DNA from: Alphaproteobacteria bacterium
Lineage (GTDB): Bacteria > Pseudomonadota > Alphaproteobacteria > UBA6615
Length of the DNA: 64,000 bases
Direction: 5' to 3'
Assembly (NCBI GenBank): GCA_009691025.1
Contig: SHWB01000004.1
Location: 1-64,000 of the forward strand
Positions 10,870 to 17,741 of this stretch are shown here, one piece after another. The position numbers were made by a program, and so were the translations under genes. Each line of letters opens with the position of its first letter. The stretch's first letter is position 1. The notes beneath the pieces are model-generated. The model was given only the letters and a program-made list of their open reading frames with translations, had not been told where the DNA came from and did not search any database.

Positions 10870-11682
10870 ATGCTCGCCTCATTTCATCGTCCTCTGATCG
10901 GCATCGCAGGCGACATGCGGCAGTTCAACGGCATCGACGTGCATGGCGTCTCGCACCGCTATGTCACCGCCGTGATTGAGGGTTCCGACGGCATTCCGGT
11001 GATGCTTGCCTCGATCGGCACGGAGGAGAGCGGCGGCCTCTACCCGCAGGACGCCCTCCTCGACCGCCTCGACGGGTTGTTGCTGACCGGCGGCCGTTCC
11101 AACGTCGAGCCGCACCATTACGAAGGCAAGCCCTTCCGCGACGGCACGCTGCGCGACCCGATGCGCGATGCCACGACCCTGCCGCTGGTGCGCGCGGCGC
11201 TGGCCGGTGGCGTGCCGCTGTTCGGCATCTGCCGCGGCATCCAGGAGATGAACGTGGCGCTGGGCGGCTCGCTGCACCCCTATCTGTGGGAAGTCGAGGG
11301 CGCGCGCGACCATCGCATGCGCATCATTGCGCCGATGGAGGAACGCACCGCCCTCCGCCATCCCGTCCGCTGCATCCCCGGCGGCCTGTTCGAGCGCTGG
11401 GCCCGCGATGCCGGGCTCGACCCGCGGGGTTTCATGGTCAATTCGCTGCATGGCCAGGGCCTCGACCGGCTTGCGCCGGGGGTGGTCGTCGAGGCGCTCG
11501 CCGATGATGGCGTCGTCGAGGGTATTCGCATCGACACCGCGCGCGGCTTCGCCGTCGGCGTTCAATGGCATGCCGAGCATGGCGCCCGTGGCCACCCCTT
11601 CTCCGAAGTTCTGTTCGCCCGCTTCGGCGAGGCCTGCCGTGCCCGCGCCATCGCCCGCACCGCCCGCGACCGGGTGGCCTGA
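10870..11682 (+). CDS. Gamma-glutamyl-gamma-aminobutyrate hydrolase family (peptidase C26)
   Basis: The 270-residue class-I glutamine-amidotransferase-like hydrolase has its nucleophile Cys121 in GVPLFGICRGIQEMN, the LLTGGRSNVEP oxyanion-region motif near residue 71, and the catalytic His in FAVGVQWHAEHG near the C-terminus. PuuD-type members cleave gamma-glutamyl-GABA in putrescine degradation; others act on folyl-polyglutamate or unknown gamma-glutamyl compounds. No puu genes are nearby, so the substrate is open. The gap upstream (10773-10869) shows nothing specific. Confidence 0.8.
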   Translation: MLASFHRPLIGIAGDMRQFNGIDVHGVSHRYVTAVIEGSDGIPVMLASIGTEESGGLYPQDALLDRLDGLLLTGGRSNVEPHHYEGKPFRDGTLRDPMRDATTLPLVRAALAGGVPLFGICRGIQEMNVALGGSLHPYLWEVEGARDHRMRIIAPMEERTALRHPVRCIPGGLFERWARDAGLDPRGFMVNSLHGQGLDRLAPGVVVEALADDGVVEGIRIDTARGFAVGVQWHAEHGARGHPFSEVLFARFGEACRARAIARTARDRVA

Positions 11683-11835
11683 GCCGCCGATACCGGTTTT
11701 TTTCTGAATCGAAGCGCGGTGGACCCCCTTGGCGGAGTCGGCCGGCCAACCTACGTCCTCATCCAGATCCGGTCGCCAAAGCGTCCGGACGGCGGCGAAC
11801 GCGATGCCGCTGAAAGCTCTGCGGAGCAAATCGGG

Positions 11836-11872
11836 CGCCCCGGTCGCCCCCCCTTGGCCGGGGCGTCTTTTT
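11836..11872 (+). terminator. Strong intrinsic terminator
   Basis: An 8-bp perfect GC stem (11836-11843 with 11858-11865) is followed by TCTTTTT (11866-11872), a textbook rho-independent terminator on the plus strand. It lies 154 bases past the hydrolase stop, so it ends either a long 3' untranslated region or a separate small RNA starting in 11683-11800. Confidence 0.75.
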
Positions 11873-11907
11873 AAGCGGTGGCACGCGGCGTTTTGTCTCT
11901 GAAATAA

Positions 11908-11935
11908 TTGGCTGGACGAACTAATTTGAGATAAT
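11908..11935 (+). promoter_or_regulatory. Candidate sigma-70-type promoter
   Basis: TTGGCT (11908-11913) and GATAAT (11930-11935) are separated by 16 bases, in an unusually AT-rich patch for this window. It lies about 280 bases upstream of the PaaA-like gene. The remaining sequence 11936-12217 has no convincing gene on either strand. Confidence 0.4.
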
Positions 11936-12217
11936 CTGCCCGGGCTCGAGGCAGGTGAGGCACGATAGGCTTTCGCGTCGCCATACGGCAGGCTGCGGCG
12001 TCGGCGATGTGAGCGGCCAGCTCTTCGGCGTGCCTGGGCGCGAGATCTTCCTGTTCTCGCAGCCGCGCCCTGCCCGGCACGCGGTCTATGCGGAAGCCGG
12101 CTGGGAGTCCGTGCGGGCGTCGCTGGCACCGGGCAATGTGCCAACTGGGACCCGAGCCGGAAGCCTTCAAAACCAACCCTGTCGTGTGAGCTCGGCGGCA
12201 CCTGCCAGGAGCGAGCC

Positions 12218-12934
12218 ATGAGCGATCCAACCATCCCGGTCGTGCGAACCGTCGAGGAGTTCGACGCCCAGCCCGAGGAGTACCGGACGGCGATCCGCAA
12301 GATCGTGCGCAGCCACGCGATCAACTAGCTGTATGGCGCCCAGGTGTTCGACGAGCCGGCCATCGCTCTGGCGCCGACGCCCTATGCCAAATGGCTGACT
12401 TGCCGCGTGTCCATGGAGGAATACGGCCGCCATGTCCGTTTCCGCGAGCTGGGCGAGAAGATCGGCGTGCCGGCCGACGAGATGGTGCCCGGCGGCGACA
12501 GGAAGCCGCTATCGATCTTCGGGTTCCCCCTGCAGAGCTGGGCCGAGTTCTGCGTCATCAAGCTGCTCGCCAACCTCGCCGAGATCCTGCAGGTCGAGGA
12601 TCTGCTGCAATGCGGCTTCCACCCGCTGCGCAACCTCGCCCGCATGACCCTACCTGAAGAACGCTTCCACGCGCAGTTCGGCGAGGATTTCACCCGCGAG
12701 ATGATCGCCACGCCCGCCGGCAAGCGAGCCATCCAGGTCGCCATCGACCGCTACTTCCCCATGCTGCCGCCCTTCTTCGGCGGCGCCGGCTCGAGCAACA
12801 ACGCCATCTTCCGCAAATGGGGCATCAAGCAGCGCAGCAACGATGACATGCGCGCCGATTACGTCGCCAAGGCGAGCGATGTGGCGGCAAAGCTCGGCCT
12901 GACTCTGCCCGCGCCGGCGGCCGCGGCGGCGTAA
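12218..12934 (+). pseudogene. PaaA/PaaC-like ferritin-fold oxygenase with an in-frame amber codon
   Basis: From the ATG at 12218 (GGAGCGAGCC just upstream) the frame encodes a phenylacetyl-CoA epoxidase-like di-iron protein of about 238 residues. A TAG at 12326-12328 (codon 37) interrupts it. The same frame continues at once with LYGAQVFDEPAIALAP, then MEEYGRH and PEERFH, two ExxH-like metal-binding segments, to the TAA at 12934. Family members have Glu at the position of the TAG, so a single GAG to TAG change explains the break. By comparison with PaaA that Glu aligns with a di-iron ligand; this alignment is from memory. No other paa genes are present. Translation could restart at GTG 12344, but that product would lack the first ligand helix. 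Confidence 0.72.
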
Positions 12935-12945
12935 GGCCCCACACC

Positions 12946-13596
12946 GTGTCCGGCACGCGTCACCCCTGCCCTAGCCCCCCCCGCAAGGGGGGCCCGCGCA
13001 TTACAACCCCTCCCCTTCACGGGGGAGGGTTGGGTGGCGGTGCTGCCGACACGCTCGGCGCCTTCGCGCACGATCTCGCACGGCAATACTGGTTCGCCGC
13101 GGTCGGCGAGACTCCGAGCGAGGCCGAGGCGCGCCTCTGGCTCGCCGGCCTCGGCCTCGCGGCGCTGGGCGGGTGCCCGGTCGCCATCGCCGCCGTCGCC
13201 GGCTGGCCGCAGACCGCCACCATTACCACCAATCCGGCCTGGGACCGGCGTTGGTGGGGTGCCGAGGAGGCCGCGCGCGCCGCGCTCCGGGGGCCGGCGA
13301 TAGCCGCCGCCGGCGGGGAGGGTGCGCTGCTGGCCCTGCTGACGCGCGCCGCCGACGCCACCGGCGAGGTCGTCCATGGCGCCGCCGCCATCGCCGCCGC
13401 CAGTGACGGTGTGGCCGATGCGTCGTTGCTGCGCGTCGCCGCCGGTGCCGCCGCCCAGGCGTGCTGCCGGACCGCGCTTCTGCTGGCAGCCGGCGGCGGG
13501 CTTGCCGGCGACCATCCCTTTGCCGCCATGTACCGTCTGTCCGCCGCCGGACTCTGGCCGCTTGGCCTCGTCGCCGGACGGTACTACCTGTTCTGA
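12946..13596 (+). CDS. Alanine-rich hypothetical protein
   Basis: I do not recognise the family. The frame of 216 codons from GTG 12946 ends in GLVAGRYYLF. From about residue 36 on (DTLGAFAHDLARQYWFAAVGETPSEAEARLWLAG) it has amphipathic helical, coding-like composition, with cysteines at CP and ACC. The first 35 codons run through two palindromic repeats (12974-13029) that encode low-complexity PPLHGGGLGGG, so the true start may be downstream or the repeat may have been absorbed into the protein. It lies 11 bases after the PaaA-like pseudogene on the same strand. Confidence 0.55.
   Translation: MSGTRHPCPSPPRKGGPRITTPPLHGGGLGGGAADTLGAFAHDLARQYWFAAVGETPSEAEARLWLAGLGLAALGGCPVAIAAVAGWPQTATITTNPAWDRRWWGAEEAARAALRGPAIAAAGGEGALLALLTRAADATGEVVHGAAAIAAASDGVADASLLRVAAGAAAQACCRTALLLAAGGGLAGDHPFAAMYRLSAAGLWPLGLVAGRYYLF
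12974..13029. repeat. Two adjacent G/C palindromes (GGGGAGGG family)
   Basis: The first is a hairpin of seven-base G/C arms around GCAA at about 12974-12992. The second has an 8-bp perfect stem, CCCTCCCC (13008-13015) with GGGGAGGG (13022-13029), and a 6-base loop, followed by TTGGGTGG. A related element lies at 40550-40590. Such elements are common between alphaproteobacterial genes; here they overlap the start of a hypothetical gene. Confidence 0.65.
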
Positions 13597-13641
13597 CCTT
13601 TCGCGCGGGCGCTCTGCCCGTGCCGCGCCCCGGAGAGCGTC

Positions 13642-14322
13642 ATGGAGTACGTGCTGACGCCGCCGGTCGCGTCCGTGCCCGTGGCGGGGTCCGACAAGCA
13701 ATTTGCCGTGCGCCGCATCTTCTGCGTCGGCCGCAACTACCTCGAGCACGCCGGGGAGATGGGCAGCGACCTGCGCGAGACGCCCTTCTATTTCACCAAG
13801 CCGGGCGACGCGATCGTCTTCACCGGCGCGACGATCCCCCACCCGTCGAAGACGAAGAGCTTCCACGACGAGATGGAGCTGGTCGTCGCTATCGGCAAAT
13901 GCGGCAGCGACATCGCACAGGAGCGCGCGCTCGACCATGTCTGGGGCTATGCGTGCGGCATCAATCGCACGCGCCGCGACGTCCATGGCGCGCTGCGCGA
14001 CAAGGGAAGGCCGTGGGACATGTGCAAGGCCTGCGACCGGTCGTCGCCGATCGGGCTGCTCCACCCGGTCGCCGCAATCGGTCATATAGGCAAGGGCCGC
14101 ATCCGGCTGCAGGTCAACGGCCCGGCGAAGCGGGATTCCGGTGTGTCCAAGATGATCTTGAACGTACCGGAGACCATCGCCAATTTGTCGAGCCTGATCG
14201 AACTGGCGCCCGGCGACCTGATCTACACCGGCACGCCCGAGGGCGTCGGCCCGGTCGTCTCGGGCGACCGCATGACAGGCTCCATAGAGGGCCTGTCGGG
14301 CATCGACATCAGCATCGCGTAG
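13642..14322 (+). CDS. Fumarylacetoacetate hydrolase family protein
   Basis: The 226-residue protein is a single FAH domain: FCVGRNYLEHAGEMG, the metal-site segment HDEMELVVAIGK (Glu-x-Glu), and the C-terminal signature PGDLIYTGTPEGVGPV. The family hydrolyses C-C bonds of fumarylpyruvate, acylpyruvates or similar ring-cleavage products, or acts as an oxaloacetate decarboxylase; its size and motifs best fit fumarylpyruvate/acylpyruvate hydrolases. A GGAGAG ribosome-binding site lies before ATG 13642. It is followed 41 bases later by xthA. Confidence 0.85.
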   Translation: MEYVLTPPVASVPVAGSDKQFAVRRIFCVGRNYLEHAGEMGSDLRETPFYFTKPGDAIVFTGATIPHPSKTKSFHDEMELVVAIGKCGSDIAQERALDHVWGYACGINRTRRDVHGALRDKGRPWDMCKACDRSSPIGLLHPVAAIGHIGKGRIRLQVNGPAKRDSGVSKMILNVPETIANLSSLIELAPGDLIYTGTPEGVGPVVSGDRMTGSIEGLSGIDISIA

Positions 14323-14363
14323 CTTCGCCTGCCGCAGGCGCGCAACTACTGGGATTACGGTCC

Positions 14364-15152
14364 ATGCGTATCGCCACCTGGAACATCAACTCGGTGCGGC
14401 TGCGTCTGCCGCTGGTGCGGCGGCTGGCGGAAGAGGCCACACCAGATGTCCTCTGCCTGCAGGAAACGAAGGTCCCCGACGAGCTGTTCCCGCATGAAGG
14501 GCTGGCCGATCTGTTCCCCTACCGCATGGTGCGCGGCATGAAAGGCTACAACGGCGTCGCTATCCTGTCTAAACTGAGGCTGACTGACGCCGGCTGGCAG
14601 GACTGGTGCGGCAAGACGGATTGCCGGCACGCCTTCGCAAGGCTGCCCGGTGGCATCGAGCTGCACAATCTTTACATTCCATCCGGCGGGGACGTGCCCG
14701 ACCCGGCGATGAACGTCAAGTTCGCGCACAAGCTCGCCTTCATCGACGCCCAGGCCGCGTGGTGGGCGAAGGAAGCTACGACGAAGGCCAAGCGGATCGT
14801 CGTCGGCGATTTCAACGTCGCGCCGCTGGAGCACGATGTGTGGTCGCACAATCAGCTTCTCGATGTCGTCAGCCACACGCCGGTGGAGGTCGAGAAGCTC
14901 GGCCGGCTGCAAGCGGCGCATGACTGGGTCGATGGCGTGCGCCATTTCGTGCCGGCCAGCGAGAAGCTTTATTCGTGGTGGAGCTACCGCGCGCGCGATT
15001 GGCACCTGACCAATCGCGGCCGTCGCCTCGATCATATCTGGGTGACGCCGGCGCTGGCTCCGACGCTCGCCGCCGCCAACATCCTCGTCGAAGCGCGCGC
15101 CTGGCCGCAGGCCTCCGATCATGTGCCGGTGATCGTCGACCTCGATGTGTAG
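14364..15152 (+). CDS. xthA: Exodeoxyribonuclease III
   Basis: The 262-residue AP endonuclease/3'-5' exonuclease has the fold's catalytic signatures: TWNINSVR at the N-terminus, LQETK with Glu34 as the metal ligand, VGDFNVAP in the middle and SDHVPVIVDL with the catalytic His at the C-terminus. It repairs abasic sites and 3'-blocked ends. The longer upstream frame overlaps the FAH gene in another register and is not used. A large inverted repeat follows directly after the stop. Confidence 0.93.
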   Translation: MRIATWNINSVRLRLPLVRRLAEEATPDVLCLQETKVPDELFPHEGLADLFPYRMVRGMKGYNGVAILSKLRLTDAGWQDWCGKTDCRHAFARLPGGIELHNLYIPSGGDVPDPAMNVKFAHKLAFIDAQAAWWAKEATTKAKRIVVGDFNVAPLEHDVWSHNQLLDVVSHTPVEVEKLGRLQAAHDWVDGVRHFVPASEKLYSWWSYRARDWHLTNRGRRLDHIWVTPALAPTLAAANILVEARAWPQASDHVPVIVDLDV

Positions 15153-15156
15153 CATC

Positions 15157-15284
15157 GCGTCCGGCGCCTCCTCGTCCTTAGACAGGCTCAGGGTGAGGCG
15201 GTCTTGTAGCGTTACTCTTGTTACCCCCGCCCCGCCTCCTCATCCTGATCCTGTCTAAGGACGAGGAGGCGCCGCACCGGACGC
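15157..15284. repeat. REPIN-like inverted pair of REP elements
   Basis: Two near-identical arms (15157-15200 and 15229-15284) are inverted around about 28 bases. Each contains a variant of the core TTAGACAGGCTCAGG. Three related loci lie elsewhere (27270-27294, 41142-41255, 56893-57026). It occupies the whole gap between xthA and the next gene and would form a very stable hairpin in RNA. Confidence 0.8.
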
Positions 15285-15294
15285 GGAGCCGCGC

Positions 15295-16749
15295 ATGACC
15301 GATTTGCGCCCCTTCTTCCGCGCCGCGCTCCATCGCTGTCGTCGGCGCGGGCGAGCGGCCAACCTCGTCGGGCGGCGCGGTCATGCAGATGATCGCGCGC
15401 CCCGGCTATCGGGGCCGCGTCGTGCCGGTTAATCCTCGCGGCGGCCGCATCTTCGGCCACGATGCCGTCGCCAGCATCGGCGCGGTGACGCCGCCGGACG
15501 AGCTGGTCGTCGTGGTGGTGCGGCCCGGCGCCGTGATCGAGGTGGTGCGCGAGGCCGCCGCGTCCGGCCACCGCCATGTGCTGGTGCTGCCTGGCGGCTT
15601 CGCCGAGGCGGGCGCGGAGGGCCGCGCGCGCTACGCCGCCCTGCGCGCATTGATCGAGGAAACCGACATCGTCGGCGCCGGGCCGAACTGCGCCGGGCGG
15701 ATCAGCATGGATGCCGCATGGCCGCATGCCCCGACCTTCTTCCGCGACCTGCCGCCGTGCGCCGGTCCGCGCGGCGGCCGCGCCTTCGTCTCGCAATCGG
15801 GCGCGCTAATAGAGGAATCTATGGCGCGGGCCAATGCCGGCCGCCCGCCGATCTCGGCGCTGGTGTCGGTGGGCAACGGCCTACAGCTCGGTGTCGAGGG
15901 CTATCTCGACTATCTCGGTTGCGACCCGGCCATCGCCGCCGTGCTGCTCTACGTCGAATCCGTCTCCGATCCGCGCCGGCTGCGCGCCGTCGCCCGGCGC
16001 GTCGCTGCGATAAAGCCGGTCGGGGCCCTCTTCGGCGGCTCCACCGCGCCCGGTGCCACCGCCGCCGCCTATACCGGCGCGGCGGCTAACAGCGATGCGG
16101 CGATCGAGGCCTATGCGGCCGACTGCGCCATGCTGCGCGTCCGTTCGCTGGCCGAACTGCTTCTGGCCGCCAGGGGATTCGGTTTCTATCCCAACGGCCG
16201 GCCCGGGCGGCGCGTTCTGGTGCTGTCCAATTCCGGCGGTCCTGGCGTGCGGGCCAGCGGCCGCGCCGCCGGCACTGGCCGCGACCTCGCGCCGCTGCCC
16301 ACAGCCATGGCGGCGACGTTGCGTGCGATTCTGCCGGCGGAGCCAGCCATCGCCAATCCGCTCGGCCTGCTGGCGATGCGCGCGAGGACCGCTTCGCCGC
16401 GACGCTGGAGGCCGCGCTCGATGCCGGAAGCGCCGCCTTCGACGCCATTCTAGGCGTCCATGTCGTGCCCTTCATGGTCGATGCCGGTCCGGTGATCGCC
16501 GCGCTTTCCCACCTCGCGCCACGCGCGCGGGCGGCCGGCATGCCCTTTCTGCATTCGATGATGGGCACGCTGGAGGCGGGCCCGGAGTGGTCCGGCGCGA
16601 TGGAGACGACGGGCGTGCCGATGTTTGCCGACAGCGAACGGATGGCGCAGTGCGCGGCGCTGCTCGCCCGCTACCAGGCTCTCCGCGCTCAAGCCGCCGC
16701 GGCACCGGCGGACGATGCCTCGGCGCCCGCGCTGAAGGGGCGGGGATAG
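15295..16749 (+). pseudogene. Acyl-CoA synthetase (NDP-forming)-like protein, two frameshifts
   Basis: The assembled protein of about 484 residues resembles the CoA-binding/CoA-ligase (alpha) part of ADP-forming acetyl-CoA synthetases: SIAVVGAGERP nucleotide-binding start, VPVNPRGG, VSQSGALIEES, VLSNSGGPGV. No ATP-grasp half is present. The start ATG 15295 (MTDLRPFF) is in a different frame from the main body. One surplus base around 15321-15328 accounts for the shift. Near 16375 (CTGGCGATGCG) one missing G breaks the frame again, and the C-terminal part (EDRFAATLEAALDAG to the TAG at 16749) lies in a third register. Two independent lesions suggest decay, but assembly errors cannot be excluded. 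Confidence 0.72.
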
Positions 16750-16766
16750 CGGCGACCGTGTGCGGG

Positions 16767-17255
16767 CTATCGCGCCCGATAGAGAAAATACCGTCCCGGC
16801 GGTACGCCGTCGGGCAGCGACATTTCGGTCCAGGCGGCCGCGGGCATTTCCTGGTCGCTGGCGACGACGCCGCCCGGCGCCAGCAATTGCGCGTAGAGCG
16901 GCGCCAGCGCGGTGGCGATGCGGGCATTTCTTGCCGGATCGCCGGTGCCGATATCTGAATGGATCAGTACCGCCGTGCGACCCAGCCGCGCTATGGCGTC
17001 GGGCAGGCGGTCAAACAGATCGCCGAGGAACAGGTGCGAATCGTCTGGTACGCAGTCGGGATGGGCGTCGATCTGGCGGTCGAAGACGAGGATCCCGCGA
17101 CCCGGCAGGAGGCTGCGCAGATGGTCGTAGGTACGGCCGTTGCCGAGGCCGACCTCGAGCACCGGGCCAGCAATGCCGGCGATGGCGGTGGCGATGTGGT
17201 CGAGGCAGGCGCGCTGGGCCTCCAGCCGGCTGATGAAACTATCCAGCCGGCTCAT
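16767..17255 (-). CDS. Class I SAM-dependent methyltransferase
   Basis: The 162-residue small methyltransferase has motif I as VLEVGLGNGRTYDHLR, an acidic motif II in ILVFDRQIDAHPD and the later LLAPGGVVASDQEMP segment. It resembles the bacterial Methyltransf_17 group, whose substrate is unknown. Its ATG (17253-17255) overlaps the TGA of the cyclic-nucleotide-binding gene upstream, so it is co-translated with that gene and probably with the ABC exporter, suggesting a modification step in the same process. Confidence 0.8.
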   Translation of the reverse strand: MSRLDSFISRLEAQRACLDHIATAIAGIAGPVLEVGLGNGRTYDHLRSLLPGRGILVFDRQIDAHPDCVPDDSHLFLGDLFDRLPDAIARLGRTAVLIHSDIGTGDPARNARIATALAPLYAQLLAPGGVVASDQEMPAAAWTEMSLPDGVPPGRYFLYRAR

Positions 17256-17707
17256 TGCCGCTGCTGCATGCGCGCCTCGCGCAATTGCGCGGTGGTGTTC
17301 TCGAGGCGCGAGGCTAGTTCGCGCATGATCTCCACCGCCATCTGCGGAAATTCGGTGACGAGGCGGAAGAACAAATCCTTGGCGATGCGCAGGGTCACCA
17401 GCCGTGTCTTCGCGCGCACGGTCGCGGTGCGCGGCACATCGCAGAGAATGGCGATCTCGCCGACGAAATAGTTGCGGCCGAGCGTGGCGACGACCAGCGG
17501 CCCGGAGGGCGTCGACACTTCGACATCGGCCTCGCCCTCGACGATGATGTAGGCTGCATCGCCCATGTCGCCCTGTGCGAAGAGAGCCTGACCGGCATCG
17601 TAGCTGACGCGTTCGCTGGTGAAGGCCAACAGCTTGAGCTTCGACGGCTCGACCTTCGCGAATAGCGGGATCTTGCGCAGCAGCTCGACTTCCTCGTTGA
17701 GCGTCAT
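17252..17707 (-). CDS. Cyclic-nucleotide-binding domain protein
   Basis: The 151-residue protein is a single cNMP-binding (Crp-like) beta-barrel without a DNA-binding domain: LRKIPLFAKVEPSKLKLLAF, ALFAQGDMGDAAYIIVEGEADV, the phosphate-binding cassette-like segment FVGEIAILCDVPRTATVRA, and a C-terminal helix. It keeps the Glu and Arg usual in cNMP pockets. It lies 34 bases downstream of the ABC exporter stop and upstream of a methyltransferase, implying regulation of that exporter, but this is inference from position. Confidence 0.85.
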   Translation of the reverse strand: MTLNEEVELLRKIPLFAKVEPSKLKLLAFTSERVSYDAGQALFAQGDMGDAAYIIVEGEADVEVSTPSGPLVVATLGRNYFVGEIAILCDVPRTATVRAKTRLVTLRIAKDLFFRLVTEFPQMAVEIMRELASRLENTTAQLREARMQQRQ

Positions 17708-17741
17708 CGCGGTTCTCCCCCGTATTGGCGCCCCGGTCGCA

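Noticed and set aside
11871..12230. Minus-strand frame with REQEDLAPRHAEELAAHIA-like sequence
   Set aside because: It looks somewhat coherent but has no good start, overlaps the promoter and start of the PaaA-like gene and matches no family I can name.
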